From Yersinia thracica (GTDB lineage: Bacteria; Pseudomonadota; Gammaproteobacteria; Enterobacterales; Enterobacteriaceae): a DNA stretch of 64,000 nucleotides. The DNA is taken from NCBI RefSeq assembly GCF_902170565.1, contig NZ_CABHXX010000121.1, positions 52,722 to 116,721 of the forward strand, in the 5' to 3' direction. The notes below the pieces were generated by a model that saw only the letters and a list, made by a program, of their open reading frames with translations, did not search any database and was not told the DNA's origin. A program made the position numbers and the translations under genes. Below are positions 32,483-43,008 of this stretch, piece after piece (the stretch's first letter is position 1; the number at the start of each line of letters is the position of its first letter).

Positions 32483-32511
32483 TTGACCATCTGTCTGCCG
32501 GTCACTATAGT
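32483..32511 (+). promoter_or_regulatory. Promoter of the second tRNA-Ser gene
   Basis: TTGACC (32483-32488) and TATAGT (32506-32511) are separated by 17 bp, followed by a GC-rich discriminator typical of stringently controlled stable-RNA promoters. Confidence 0.75.
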
Positions 32512-32547
32512 ACCGCCCCGTTGCAGTGCATAGCGCGGTAACGAAAC

Positions 32548-32637
32548 GGTGAGGTGTCTGAGTGGCTGAAGGAGCACGCCTGGAAAGTGTGTATACGCGT
32601 AAGTGTATCGAGGGTTCGAACCCCTCTCTCACCGCCA
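32548..32637 (+). tRNA. tRNA-Ser (anticodon GGA), copy 2
   Basis: This 90-nt tRNA differs from copy 1 at only a few positions (variable arm CGCGTAAGTG instead of CGTGTAAGCG, and the last acceptor pair G-U instead of G-C). Anticodon GGA, long variable arm and encoded CCA are the same. It has its own promoter and terminator. The upstream flank differs from that of copy 1. Confidence 0.95.
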
Positions 32638-32648
32638 TATTCGAGCAA

Positions 32649-32680
32649 AAGGCTCTGACGAAAGTCAGGGCCTTTTTCTT
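32649..32680 (+). terminator. Terminator after tRNA-Ser copy 2
   Basis: GGCTCTGAC (32651-32659) pairs with GTCAGGGCC (32664-32672) around a GAAA tetraloop, followed by TTTTTC. Confidence 0.85.
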
Positions 32681-32705
32681 TGGCGCGCATCCTGGGCTTT
32701 GTTGA

Positions 32706-33824
32706 TTAAAGAGAGCGCCGACGTCGGTCTTTTACGATACGATCACCCAATGGTGAAAATGGCATTAACCGGCTGTAAGCCACCCGATTACGCCCTTGAT
32801 TCTTCGCCTGATAAAGAGCTTCGTCAGTCATTTTCAATGCTTTTAGCATCGACATTCCGGGTAAATACAGCGAAGCGCCAATGGATATAGTGGCTTTTAT
32901 CTTGCGTCCATCAGGTAACATTACCTCTAAATTCTCTACGCGCTGACGAATTCGTTCAGCCACTGTTTTAATCGCTTGGGGTTCATGGCGATGGGTAATA
33001 ACAATAAATTCCTCACCACCATAACGGCCAACAAAATCCTCATCGCGCACCGTATTAGCGAGTAACTTTCCTACTTCCGTTAACAAGACATCACCTGCAT
33101 TATGGCCGTAAGTATCATTAACCGCTTTAAAGTGATCGAGATCCAAAATCATTAGACCACATGCCTGGCGGCTGTTATTAATCGCCATGAGCCGGTAATC
33201 AATACTTGCCCGATTATTGAGCTGAGTTAATTTATCAATATTTGCTCGGTTTTTCATCGCAAAATAAGCGTGGATATGACGTTCTTTAAAATTCAATGCA
33301 TGGTAACAGATGGCTAAACACAGAGCAGAGATGAGTTGATATACCAAAATCTGTGCCCAAGAGAATGCATGGGGAACCAGTAAGACAGCGGCAATTATTC
33401 GATAAGCCACAATTAAGATAATTGTGATATAAAAAATACGATTGCTCTTTTTCTCCCATACTTTGGATAGCAGAAGCGGGGTAAAAACTATTAATATTAA
33501 TATGTTCCCTGTTGTCATCCAGCCGGTAAAAACGAAATTGATCGCCAATGCCGTCAAGCCGCTTAACCAACCACCATAAAATATGACCAAAATAATCGGG
33601 ATCAATTCGAAGCTATAAGAGAACGCTCCGAAGAGAATCCACTGGTCTTGATTAAGATAAAGTGAAACCAGTCCTGCAACCAGACCAAACAAAATACGTT
33701 TCCAAACCTCTCCTTTATAGGAGAAAGCACTGTTCCTACTTAAGGCAAAATAACTGATTGAGAGAGTTGCATAGGTTACACAAGCATCTCGGTATAACGT
33801 CGAGAGAGATTCTAATTCAGTCAT
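32706..33824 (-). CDS. Membrane-anchored diguanylate cyclase (GGDEF)
   Basis: This 372-residue protein has about five to six N-terminal membrane segments (about 45-185), resembling the 5TM LytS-like sensor module. A C-terminal GGDEF domain (about 195-355) follows. The active site reads GGEEF and an inhibitory I-site RDED lies five residues before it (RDEDFVGRYGGEEF). It is therefore predicted to make cyclic di-GMP from GTP with product inhibition. In Yersinia c-di-GMP controls biofilm matrix; whether this enzyme does so is unknown. The very basic tail (KDRRRRSL) is unusual. It is convergent with the tRNA region and divergent from dauA. Confidence 0.9.
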   Translation of the reverse strand: MTELESLSTLYRDACVTYATLSISYFALSRNSAFSYKGEVWKRILFGLVAGLVSLYLNQDQWILFGAFSYSFELIPIILVIFYGGWLSGLTALAINFVFTGWMTTGNILILIVFTPLLLSKVWEKKSNRIFYITIILIVAYRIIAAVLLVPHAFSWAQILVYQLISALCLAICYHALNFKERHIHAYFAMKNRANIDKLTQLNNRASIDYRLMAINNSRQACGLMILDLDHFKAVNDTYGHNAGDVLLTEVGKLLANTVRDEDFVGRYGGEEFIVITHRHEPQAIKTVAERIRQRVENLEVMLPDGRKIKATISIGASLYLPGMSMLKALKMTDEALYQAKNQGRNRVAYSRLMPFSPLGDRIVKDRRRRSL

Positions 33825-34396
33825 GGTATAGCATCAGTCCTGTGAGTTTTCGACGTTAATGTTGACTCATACTGATACAACCGAACTTTCACTAAGGTTA
33901 AATCACGTTCAAATCTCAAGTTATTCATTGGAACCTTGGGTATTAAAGCAGAGATTGATAGTTTCTAACCTAAATCTTAGCTGCAAGATAGGTATTTACA
34001 CAATTTTCAGGGCAGATCTGAATAATTTTATTATGAGGCTAAGCCTAATTTTTGGTTAACAAGATAACTCCTAATGACTTAATTCTGCCTCAGGTGTCCA
34101 GTGTCTCTGAACTGAAAGCTTATTACTCGGTTTCTCACATCTGATGCTAAAAAAAGACGCTACCGCTGATAATGGTGACTTTTTATTAAGTCGCACGCAA
34201 AATTACCTTGTCTGGCATGAATAACTTGATGTAAACCACTTTATAAAACGGCTAGTTATCTACATTTCTGTCAGAGATTGATATACATCTAGATCTCATA
34301 CTGCTATTTGGCGTATCGTTGTTGTCTGCTACTCGAGACGGACCCTTATTGGCCCGCCATTTATTTTGTCTTTTCTTTATTTGGTTTGCACCTTAG
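33825..34396. other. 572-bp spacer between the GGDEF gene and dauA
   Basis: This is an AT-rich divergent spacer. No open frame has family resemblance or a convincing ribosome binding site. No repeat of the ERIC or YPAL types and no clear terminator were seen. It must hold the promoters for both genes. Confidence 0.45.
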
Positions 34397-36094
34397 ATGA
34401 AAACGCACGGAATTAACGGCATTAGGCCGTTCAGCGCGATAATTGACGCTTGCTGGCGAGAAACATATACACTTCAACGCCTTATAAAAGATACAATTGC
34501 CGGTATTACTGTCGGTATCATTGCCATTCCACTGGCTATGGCGCTGGCAATTGCCAGTGGTGTTCCCCCACAGTATGGCTTATATACTTCAGCTATCGCC
34601 GGGATTGTTATTGCGGTCAGCGGTGGTTCCCGCTATAGCGTATCCGGCCCTACTGCGGCCTTTGTGGTTATTCTTTATCCCGTATCACAACAATTTGGTC
34701 TAGCCGGTTTATTACTGGCGACATTACTCTCCGGTGTATTTTTACTGTGCATGGGGCTGGGGAGGCTAGGCCGTTTAATTGAATATATTCCGCTGTCAGT
34801 CACCCTCGGTTTTACCTCAGGAATTGGTATCACCATTGCCACGATGCAAGTGAAAGATTTCTTTGGCTTACATCTAGCGGAAGTGCCAGAGACGTATGCG
34901 GGTAAAGTGGCCGCATTGGTGCAAGCAATGCCAACCATCAACTTCAGTGATACCTTAATTGCTACCCTTACTCTGATGGTATTGATCCTCTGGCCACGTT
35001 TAAAATTAAAGTTACCGGGTCACTTACCGGCACTCATCGCGGGTACGGCCGTTATGGGGGTCTTATCACTCTTTGACCATCAGGTCGCCACTATTGGCTC
35101 ACGTTTTGGTTATTTATTGGCTGACGGGACTCAAGGCCAGGGTATCCCCCCTATTCTGCCGCAATTTGTCTTACCCTGGCATTTGCCTGCTGCGGATGGG
35201 GAAAAGTTTGTTTTGAACTGGGCGATATTTTCGGCGCTACTACCGGCCGCCTTTTCGATGGCCATGCTAGGGGCGATTGAGTCACTATTATGCGCGGTAG
35301 TTCTTGACGGTATGACTGGGAAAAAACATCACTCAAACAGTGAGTTAATTGGTCAGGGGCTGGGTAACATGGTAGCGCCATTCTTTGGTGGCATCACCGC
35401 AACAGCCGCCATTGCGCGGTCGGCGGCTAACGTCCGCGCTGGGGCCACCTCGCCGGTATCGGCTATTATCCATGCTCTATTAGTGTTATTGGCTTTATTG
35501 GTTCTGGCACCGATGTTGTCTTATCTGCCACTGGCAGCAATGGCTTCCTTGCTATTAATTGTGGCCTGGAACATGAGCGAGGCCCATAAAGTGGTCAACT
35601 TACTCCGCCGTGGGCCTAAAGACGATATTATCGTGATGCTGCTGTGTATGAGCCTGACGGTGTTATTCGATATGGTGATAGCAATCACGGTGGGTATCGT
35701 GTTGGCCTCATTGCTGTTTATGCGCCGCATTGCCCGCATGACGCGCCTGAGTGAGATAGCTACAGCTGTTGATGAGAAAACGCTAGTATTGCGGGTAAAC
35801 GGGCCGCTGTTTTTCGCCGCCGCTGAGCGGATATTTAGCGAGTTACTGGAGCGCTGCGAGCATTACGAAACGATAATTTTGCAATGGGATGCAGTGCCGG
35901 TTCTGGATGCGGGGGGGTTAAATGCGTTTCTGCGCTTCACAGAGGCTTTAGGCGAGCATCAGCAGCTCATCATCACGGATATCCCTTTCCAACCGCTAAA
36001 GACGCTGGCGAGAGCCAGAGTGCAGCCAATTGAAGGTAAACTGAGTTTTTATGGTTCATTGCCGGAAGCACTGGCGGCATTACAGCTGAAATAA
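34397..36094 (+). CDS. dauA: C4-dicarboxylate transporter DauA (SulP family)
   Basis: This 565-residue SLC26/SulP protein matches E. coli DauA (YchM) closely. It has about 12-14 helices, with [16 protein letters not shown] and [15 protein letters not shown] in the transport core, and a cytoplasmic STAS domain (about 440-560, [18 protein letters not shown]). DauA imports succinate and other C4-dicarboxylates at acidic pH. In E. coli dauA lies between prs and ychH; here it is about 8 kb away, beside kdsA, so it has been moved relative to E. coli. Confidence 0.93.
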   Translation: MKTHGINGIRPFSAIIDACWRETYTLQRLIKDTIAGITVGIIAIPLAMALAIASGVPPQYGLYTSAIAGIVIAVSGGSRYSVSGPTAAFVVILYPVSQQFGLAGLLLATLLSGVFLLCMGLGRLGRLIEYIPLSVTLGFTSGIGITIATMQVKDFFGLHLAEVPETYAGKVAALVQAMPTINFSDTLIATLTLMVLILWPRLKLKLPGHLPALIAGTAVMGVLSLFDHQVATIGSRFGYLLADGTQGQGIPPILPQFVLPWHLPAADGEKFVLNWAIFSALLPAAFSMAMLGAIESLLCAVVLDGMTGKKHHSNSELIGQGLGNMVAPFFGGITATAAIARSAANVRAGATSPVSAIIHALLVLLALLVLAPMLSYLPLAAMASLLLIVAWNMSEAHKVVNLLRRGPKDDIIVMLLCMSLTVLFDMVIAITVGIVLASLLFMRRIARMTRLSEIATAVDEKTLVLRVNGPLFFAAAERIFSELLERCEHYETIILQWDAVPVLDAGGLNAFLRFTEALGEHQQLIITDIPFQPLKTLARARVQPIEGKLSFYGSLPEALAALQLK

Positions 36095-36129
36095 CTTTCT
36101 TCATGATCAAAATCTTTTTCGCGATCAAA

Positions 36130-36154
36130 AAAGGTAGCATAAATAGCTGCCTTT
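36130..36154 (+). terminator. dauA terminator hairpin, left copy of the YPAL target duplication
   Basis: The hairpin GGTAGC-ATAAATA-GCTGCC has one G-U pair and is followed by TTTGAGG at the YPAL boundary. It is repeated at 36320-36344 with one base difference (GGCAGC). Confidence 0.8.
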
Positions 36155-36320
36155 GAGGTTATTGACAAAGTGCCTGCAGCGGTGAAAACAGGCAGATCGT
36201 AAAGACGCCGTCAATACATCCATGTAGGCTCGAGCCGCGCCATCCCTGGCGCGGACGCTTTACTCTTCTGCCCGTCCTCACCACCAGAGATCGAATTATT
36301 GGGGTTTGTCAGCAGTCTGA
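36155..36320. mobile_element. YPAL miniature insertion, copy 2
   Basis: This ~166-bp element begins GAGGTTATTGACAAAG and ends TTTGTCAGCAGTCTGA, in the same orientation as copy 1 and nearly identical to it, including the central CCGCGCCATCCCTGGCGCGG hairpin. It splits the terminator of dauA with duplication of about 24 bp. It contains no coding sequence. Confidence 0.85.
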
Positions 36321-36349
36321 AAGGCAGCATAAATAGCTGCCTTTTTATT
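36320..36349 (+). terminator. dauA terminator hairpin, right copy with T-run
   Basis: GGCAGC-ATAAATA-GCTGCC followed by TTTTTAT. This is the copy with a full T-run. Between it and the kdsA stop is a short fragment (about 36359-36382, CTGCAACGTCAAGGACGAAG) resembling the right end of the variant ERIC-like repeats. Confidence 0.8.
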
Positions 36350-36382
36350 TATTCACCGCTGCAACGTCAAGGACGAAGGATA

Positions 36383-37267
<885 letters not shown>

Positions 37268-37310
37268 TTAATTACAGTGAGTTATTACTCAACAAGGTGA
37301 TTACCATAAA

Positions 37311-37598
37311 TATACCGAAAATAATTCGAGTTGCAGGAAGGCGGCAACTGAGCGACAAATTGGTTGTAAACCATTTTGAACAGCGCCTGCGCTGGCCCGC
37401 AGGGTGAGCCTCATTAGAGGCTCATAATCCCCAGGAGTTTATTCATTTAAGGTCAACGACCCGTAAATGACTGGGGTGACAAATCTGCCAGGAGCAGATT
37501 TGAACGCTGCTTGCAGCGGCCTCGCAGAGGCGAGGCCCATGGACGGGCCGAGTAACGAAAACGGCCAACACACATGCAGCTTGAAGTATGACGGGTAT
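37311..37598. repeat. Long ERIC element with two ~70-bp multi-hairpin inserts
   Basis: This 288-bp element has ERIC ends (TATACCGAAAATAATTCGAG and TTGAAGTATGACGGGTAT) and the classical core AATCCCCAGGAG / TGACTGGGG. Two extra blocks interrupt it symmetrically at about 37357-37425 and 37481-37552. The right block reads as consecutive hairpins (AAATCTGC/GCAGATTT, GCTGC/GCAGC, CCTCGC/GCGAGG, GGCCC/GGGCC). The left block has the same layout with different bases (TGGTT/AACCA, CAGCGC/GCGCTG, GAGCCT/AGGCTC). The element ends on the sirB1 stop codon. Confidence 0.85.
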
Positions 37599-38407
37599 CA
37601 GTGCAACGTCACTCGCTGTTGCTCAATGGAGTGGATCTGCATTTTTATCATTTCAGCAATGGGGTCTTCCGGGCACTGTTCGACAAAATAGCTTAAATCA
37701 GAGATAGCAATATGATTGCAATCCAATTGGGCATAAATCAGGCCGCGATCGCGAATTTCATACGGGTCATCGGGATCAAAAGCCAATACCGCTTCACTGG
37801 CACGCAAGGCCAGCTCCATTTGCTTCTCTTCCATTAATGCTGCTTTCAGCGTATCGAGCATTTTGCGTACAATCAGGGTATTTTCCGCTTCTTCCAAATC
37901 TTCATCTTCCAACTCGGCACTCAACCCCAGATTGCCTTTGATCCACACCTCCAGCATATGCTCGTTCAGTGTTTCGCCGTTCAACGGGTTAATCAGCCAC
38001 ATTTCTTCATCTAGCCAATCCGCACGCAGAATTAATTGAGTTGGGAAAATAACTGGCATCAATGGCAGCTCCAATTGATGCGCAATGTGCAGGAAAATAA
38101 CGCCCAGCGACACCGGGGTCCCCTGGCGTTTGTCCAGCACATTATCGAGCCAGATGGCATCTGACAGGCGGTAAACACCACCCGCGCCACCAAATTTCCA
38201 TTGACGATAAAACAGATCGATAAGCACTTCTAATTGCTGATCCTGATTGAGACCGGCGGGCATTGCGGCCTTGGCATCATCAACGAGCTGTTGTAGTTGC
38301 TTGCGCACATCAGCCAGTGGAAAATTCTGTCGAATCTCCTGGGTAACCAGTAACACCCCATCACACAGGGACGCGTTGTTAAATTCGAAATCAGCAATGC
38401 TACTCAT
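37598..38407 (-). CDS. sirB1: SirB1 family protein (transglutaminase-like/TPR)
   Basis: This 269-residue protein matches E. coli SirB1 (YchA). It has an N-terminal transglutaminase-like region (about 40-160, including VSLGVIFLHIAHQLELP) and C-terminal TPR-like helices (about 190-260). Its molecular function is not known. The stop codon abuts the ERIC terminus. It overlaps sirB2 by 4 bp and belongs to the hemA-prfA-prmC-sirB2-sirB1 leftward cluster. Confidence 0.92.
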   Translation of the reverse strand: MSSIADFEFNNASLCDGVLLVTQEIRQNFPLADVRKQLQQLVDDAKAAMPAGLNQDQQLEVLIDLFYRQWKFGGAGGVYRLSDAIWLDNVLDKRQGTPVSLGVIFLHIAHQLELPLMPVIFPTQLILRADWLDEEMWLINPLNGETLNEHMLEVWIKGNLGLSAELEDEDLEEAENTLIVRKMLDTLKAALMEEKQMELALRASEAVLAFDPDDPYEIRDRGLIYAQLDCNHIAISDLSYFVEQCPEDPIAEMIKMQIHSIEQQRVTLH

Positions 38408-38805
38408 AGATATCCCATCAGCAGTGGTAACTTAGTTGTTGCCAGTTTTATAATCAAATACAGGCAACCCAATGCGAGTATAAAGGCAAGCCAGCGGCGA
38501 TTCTGGCTGCGGGTTCGCTTACCTAATGCGACATAGCCAAGCAGGATATAGATAATAACGCCAAATAGCTTTTCAGTCAGCCATGTTCCTTGCGGACTGA
38601 AAGGGTAAAATCCAGTGATAAATATCAATACAATACCGCTGACAAACAGTAGCGTATCATTGATATGCGGTGTTATTTTTACCCAGCGTTTTTCCATCAT
38701 AGCTGAACCGCGACATTTCCAGAAGAAACGTAACACAAACAGCATAATACTGATAACCACTGTCAGTAAATGCAAATACTTCATGGCGATGTAATCAACC
38801 CACAT
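38404..38805 (-). CDS. sirB2: SirB2 family membrane protein
   Basis: This 133-residue inner-membrane protein of the SirB family has four hydrophobic segments and the motif HINDTLLFVSGI, matching E. coli YchQ. The function is unknown. The ATG at 38805 has GAGAG upstream; a second in-frame ATG lies 7 codons in. It overlaps sirB1 (ATGA). Confidence 0.9.
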   Translation of the reverse strand: MWVDYIAMKYLHLLTVVISIMLFVLRFFWKCRGSAMMEKRWVKITPHINDTLLFVSGIVLIFITGFYPFSPQGTWLTEKLFGVIIYILLGYVALGKRTRSQNRRWLAFILALGCLYLIIKLATTKLPLLMGYL

Positions 38806-38847
38806 GTCTCTCAGTCCTTAATTTATGCTGAACGGGAATTTTCTTGA

Positions 38848-39678
38848 TTAAGTGCCCCACTGGCCCAGCGTCACACGATCATTATTACCATAATCTTTAT
38901 GTGTCATTACAGCACTAAATCCCACTTCTTTAAGGTGCTTCTGTACTGTATTGGCCTGCTGCCAGCCGTGTTCCAGCATTAACCAGCCCCCCGCTTCTAA
39001 ATAAGCCGGTGACTGGCGGATAATCTCCACCAAATCAGCCATACCTTTTGCTGAGGCCACCAGCGCACTCTGTGGTTCATAGCGCACATCACCCTCATTA
39101 AGATGAGGGTCATTGGCATCAATATAAGGAGGGTTACTAACAATAAGAGTAAACCGCCCGCTCACTGACTCAAACCAGCAACTTTGCAAGAAATGCACAT
39201 TATTTATCGCGAGTTTCTCGGCATTATGGCGCGCCAGAGCAACGGCATCCGCTTTAATATCAACGCCCACTACCGAGCAATCCGGGCGCTCACTGGCTAA
39301 TGCCAAAGCAATAGCGCCGGTGCCCGTCCCTAAATCCAGAATGTGGCAAGGCGTGGCCGGTAAATGCGCCAAAGCCTGCTCGACCAAGCATTCGGTGTCG
39401 GGGCGAGGAATTAATGTCGCGGAGGAAACACTCAATGGCAGGGACCAAAACTCGCGCTCCCCGACCAAATAGGCAATCGGCTCCCCTTGTTCACGGCGCG
39501 CCGCCAAGGGTTCCAACACCGCCAACTGCTCAGCGGTAATGGGAGTTTCACCGAAAGCCAGTAAATAAGTCCGCGCCCGCCCAGTGACAAAACTCAGCAG
39601 AATTTCGGCATCGCGCTTCGGGCTGTCACTTTGGCTAAAACGGGCTGCCGTTAATGACAGCCAGTGCTGATAATCCAT
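38848..39678 (-). CDS. prmC: Release factor glutamine methyltransferase PrmC
   Basis: PrmC (HemK) methylates the glutamine of the GGQ motif in release factors. The 276-residue protein has SAM motif LDLGTGTGAIALAL and catalytic NPPY (about 182-185, IVSNPPYID). It shares one base with the prfA stop (TAATG), so synthesis is coupled to that of its substrate. Confidence 0.96.
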   Translation of the reverse strand: MDYQHWLSLTAARFSQSDSPKRDAEILLSFVTGRARTYLLAFGETPITAEQLAVLEPLAARREQGEPIAYLVGEREFWSLPLSVSSATLIPRPDTECLVEQALAHLPATPCHILDLGTGTGAIALALASERPDCSVVGVDIKADAVALARHNAEKLAINNVHFLQSCWFESVSGRFTLIVSNPPYIDANDPHLNEGDVRYEPQSALVASAKGMADLVEIIRQSPAYLEAGGWLMLEHGWQQANTVQKHLKEVGFSAVMTHKDYGNNDRVTLGQWGT

Positions 39679-40760
39679 TAGTCTTGCTCGGACAACGCGG
39701 AGAGCTGATCAGCTTGATATTCCTGCACAATCGGCTGGATCAGCATATCCAGTTTACCTTCCATGACTTCATCCAGACGATAGAGTGTCAAGTTGATACG
39801 ATGGTCAGTTACGCGCCCTTGCGGGAAATTATAAGTGCGATTACGGTCAGAACGATCGCCAGACCCTAACAAGTTACGGCGCTCAGAGGCCTCAGCCAGT
39901 TGGCGTTTTTGCATTTCTGCGGCACGGATACGTGCACCCAACACCGACATTGCCTTAGCTTTGTTCTTATGCTGTGAGCGCTCGTCCTGGCATTCCACCA
40001 CAATTCCGGTTGGGATATGGGTGATCCTAATGGCCGAGTCGGTGGTGTTAACGTGCTGACCACCCGCGCCTGAAGAGCGAAATGTATCAATACGCAAATC
40101 ACCGGCGTTAATTTCTGGCATTTCGGCTTCTGGAATCGCTGGCATCACCGCCACAGTACAAGCGGAGGTATGGATACGGCCCTGTGATTCGGTTTCTGGC
40201 ACGCGCTGAACACGGTGGCCACCCGACTCAAATTTTAATTGACCAAAGACGCCGTCACCAGACACCTTGGCAATCACTTCTTTATAACCGCCATGTTCAC
40301 CTTCACTGGCGCTCATAATTTCCACTTTCCAGCGGCGAGCCTCAGCATAGCGGCTATACATGCGGAACATGTCACCGGCAAAAATAGCCGCTTCATCGCC
40401 CCCGGTTCCGGCACGGATTTCCAGGAAGCAATCGCGTTCATCATCAGGGTCTTTGGGCAATAACAGAACTTGCAATTGCTGTTCCAGCTCTTCACTGCGA
40501 GCTTTAGCTTCTTTCAGTTCGTCCTGTGCCATTTCTCGCATTTCGGGATCTTCGAGCATCATTTCTGCCGCTTCGATATCATCTTGCACACTGCGCCATT
40601 CTTTAAAACAGCGAGTGACATCCGTCAATTGCGCATATTCACGTGATAACGCGCGGAAACGGTCTTGGTCGGCAATAACATTGGCATCGCCAAGGTGCGC
40701 TAACACTTCTTCGTGGCGCTCTTGTAACGCTTCCAATTTAGCAACAATAGAAGACTTCAT
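39678..40760 (-). CDS. prfA: Peptide chain release factor 1
   Basis: RF1 terminates translation at UAA and UAG. The 360-residue protein has the peptidyl-hydrolase motif GGQ in [16 protein letters not shown] (about 226-241) and the PxT-type codon-reading loop region in domain 2. The length equals that of E. coli RF1. It lies between hemA and prmC, the conserved enterobacterial order. Confidence 0.97.
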   Translation of the reverse strand: MKSSIVAKLEALQERHEEVLAHLGDANVIADQDRFRALSREYAQLTDVTRCFKEWRSVQDDIEAAEMMLEDPEMREMAQDELKEAKARSEELEQQLQVLLLPKDPDDERDCFLEIRAGTGGDEAAIFAGDMFRMYSRYAEARRWKVEIMSASEGEHGGYKEVIAKVSGDGVFGQLKFESGGHRVQRVPETESQGRIHTSACTVAVMPAIPEAEMPEINAGDLRIDTFRSSGAGGQHVNTTDSAIRITHIPTGIVVECQDERSQHKNKAKAMSVLGARIRAAEMQKRQLAEASERRNLLGSGDRSDRNRTYNFPQGRVTDHRINLTLYRLDEVMEGKLDMLIQPIVQEYQADQLSALSEQD

Positions 40761-40791
40761 CCGTGGTTTTAAACCCTGTAATTAGAGGAAA

Positions 40792-42054
40792 CTAGTGCTG
40801 ATCCAGCCCAAGGCTGTCGCGTAATAATTGCAACCGCTCCATATCGCCATCGCTGGCAGCTTGCTGGAGGGATTTGGTGGGGGCATGAATCAGGCGGTTA
40901 GTTAGCTTGTGGGCCAGTTCATTGACCACCTGTTCAACATTAGCACCCTGTTCAATGGCGGCTAATGCTTTTGCCGTCATCTCACTGCGGACCTGTTCAG
41001 CTTGTGAGCGGTAATCACGAATGGTTTCAACCGCCCCCTGAGCGCGTAGCCAGGTCATAAAATTCATGCTTTCTTGTTGTACTATTGACTCGGCCTGAAC
41101 GGCGGCGGCCTGACGTTGCGCCATATTGTGCTGAATAATCGCCTGTAAATCATCAACACTGTATAAATAGGAATTCGACAGTTTACCCACTTCCGGCTCA
41201 ATATCACGCGGCACCGCGATATCAACAAACAGCATCGGCTGATTGCGGCGGCTTTTCAGTGCGCGCTCCACCATCCCTTTACCAATAATTGGCAATGGGC
41301 TGGCGGTGGAACTGATAATAATGTCAGCATCGGCCAGACGGGCATCAATTTCTGGCAAAGTGATCACCTCAGCCCCAACCTCTGTCGCCAGCGCTTGAGC
41401 ACGCTCACGGGTACGGTTGGCGATAATCATATGCTTGACTTGGTGCTCTCGCAGATGACGGGCAACCAGCTCAATAGTTTCACCGGCACCAACCAGCAAC
41501 ACATTCAGTTCAGAGAGTGACTCAAAGATTTGCCGCGCCAATGTACAGGCCGCAAACGCCACCGAAACGGCACTGGCACCAATTTCAGTTTCTGTGCGCA
41601 CCCTTTTCGCCACAGAGAAAGACTTTTGGAATAACCGCTCCAATTCACCGGAAAGTGATTGCTCGCGCTGAGATTCCGCAAAGGCTTTTTTTACCTGCCC
41701 CAGAATTTGTGGCTCGCCCAATACTAAGGAGTCCAGCCCACTGGCAACGCGCATCAGATGGCTCACTGCATCATTGCCATGATGCCAATACAGGCTCTTT
41801 TTCACTTCATCTGGGCTGAGTTTATGATAGTTACACAACCAGGTGATCAGTTGTTCATGCAGGTTTTCTTGCTGTTCTACGCTGAGATATAACTCAGTTC
41901 GGTTACACGTAGACAACACGACACCGCCCTGCACCAACGGCTGTTGGAGCAAGCTAGCGAGTGCCTGATCGATCGATTCCGGTGAAAATGTCACTCGTTC
42001 ACGTAACGATACAGGTGCGGTTTTGTGGTTAATGCCTAATGCAAGCAGAGTCAT
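40792..42054 (-). CDS. hemA: Glutamyl-tRNA reductase
   Basis: HemA reduces Glu-tRNA to glutamate-1-semialdehyde, the first step of tetrapyrrole synthesis. The 420-residue protein has catalytic Cys50 in [10 protein letters not shown] and NADPH motif [17 protein letters not shown]. The ATG at 42054 ([14 protein letters not shown]) is the E. coli start; the in-frame extension to 42108 is not conserved. Confidence 0.96.
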   Translation of the reverse strand: MTLLALGINHKTAPVSLRERVTFSPESIDQALASLLQQPLVQGGVVLSTCNRTELYLSVEQQENLHEQLITWLCNYHKLSPDEVKKSLYWHHGNDAVSHLMRVASGLDSLVLGEPQILGQVKKAFAESQREQSLSGELERLFQKSFSVAKRVRTETEIGASAVSVAFAACTLARQIFESLSELNVLLVGAGETIELVARHLREHQVKHMIIANRTRERAQALATEVGAEVITLPEIDARLADADIIISSTASPLPIIGKGMVERALKSRRNQPMLFVDIAVPRDIEPEVGKLSNSYLYSVDDLQAIIQHNMAQRQAAAVQAESIVQQESMNFMTWLRAQGAVETIRDYRSQAEQVRSEMTAKALAAIEQGANVEQVVNELAHKLTNRLIHAPTKSLQQAASDGDMERLQLLRDSLGLDQH

Positions 42055-42383
42055 GAGAACGGCTTCGAGTAATACTGATGTTAGTATGGATTCTCGTCTG
42101 AACCGCATTCTACTTGATGCGCGAGATCAATAAAAGTCACAGTGCAATATCCTAACTATTATCATAAATTATGCTTAAAAATTGGTTATCCGTTGTACAA
42201 CAATATTGCTTATACCCAATATAAAAGAGAACAAAATATTGACGCTCCGCCTTCGGGTCGCTAGCGTGAACCCAAATGATGCCCTTTATTCAGACGTATC
42301 ACCCGAATTTGCTTTATGATTAAGTTGCTTTATCAAACGTGCCGCCAGTGAAAAACCCTGCGACCGATAGGATTTATACCCAT
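42055..42383. other. Divergent hemA/lolB spacer
   Basis: About 329 bp holding the promoters of the hemA and lolB operons. A 19-bp stretch GACGCTCCGCCTTCGGGTC near 42241 is GC-rich in an otherwise AT-rich spacer. No operator or repeat could be assigned. Confidence 0.4.
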
Positions 42384-43007
42384 ATGCTTCAGCGCAAAAT
42401 CAGTTTTTATCGCCTGCTTCCATTAGCTACTCTGCTGTTGGCAGCCTGTAGTACCACGCCGCCATCTGGCCCAGCGACCAGCCCTACATCGCCACAATGG
42501 CGTCAGCATGAACAACAATTACAGCAATTAAGCCAATTTCAAACCCGGGGTGCTTTTGCTTATATTTCAGAAAAACAAAAAGTTTATGCCCGTTTCTTCT
42601 GGCAACAAACCGCCCCGGAGCGCTATCGCCTATTGCTGACAAATCCACTGGGTAGCACCGAGCTAGAACTGGTCGTACAGCCGGGCGTGACCCAATTGAC
42701 TGACAATCAGGGCAAGCGCTATGTCAGTAATGACCCGCAAGAAATGATTCAAAAATTAACCGGAATGTCTATTCCTTTAGCAAGTTTACGCCAATGGATT
42801 CTGGGGCTACCTGGCGATACTACCGATTTCACCCTCGACGACAAATACCGTCTGAAACAGCTCACTTATCAACGAAATGGCGTAACTTGGGTGGTTAATT
42901 ATCAAGAATACAATACTCAAATCACACCAGCATTACCTAGCCGTATGGAATTGAGTCAGGGCGAGCAGCGCATCAAACTGAAGATGGATAACTGGACGGC
43001 CCAATAG
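42384..43007 (+). CDS. lolB: Outer-membrane lipoprotein receptor LolB
   Basis: LolB receives lipoproteins from LolA and inserts them into the outer membrane. It is itself a lipoprotein: the lipobox LLAAC has Cys22 in [20 protein letters not shown]. The 207-residue protein matches enterobacterial LolB, with [20 protein letters not shown] and GSTELELVV. The ATG at 42384 gives a proper signal peptide; a GTG at 42339 would add 15 unmatched residues. Confidence 0.94.
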   Translation: MLQRKISFYRLLPLATLLLAACSTTPPSGPATSPTSPQWRQHEQQLQQLSQFQTRGAFAYISEKQKVYARFFWQQTAPERYRLLLTNPLGSTELELVVQPGVTQLTDNQGKRYVSNDPQEMIQKLTGMSIPLASLRQWILGLPGDTTDFTLDDKYRLKQLTYQRNGVTWVVNYQEYNTQITPALPSRMELSQGEQRIKLKMDNWTAQ

Positions 43008-43008
43008 G

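Noticed and set aside
32435..32690. Short frames overlapping the second tRNA-Ser (for example one reading [16 protein letters not shown])
   Set aside because: They are translations of the tRNA gene itself on the opposite strand, a known annotation artefact.
36359..36382. Third full variant ERIC-like element next to kdsA
   Set aside because: Only about 24 bp of the right end are recognisable; noted as a fragment within the terminator entry.
37467..37691. Plus-strand open frame inside the long ERIC and sirB1
   Set aside because: It reads through repeat hairpins and antisense to sirB1; composition is not coding-like.
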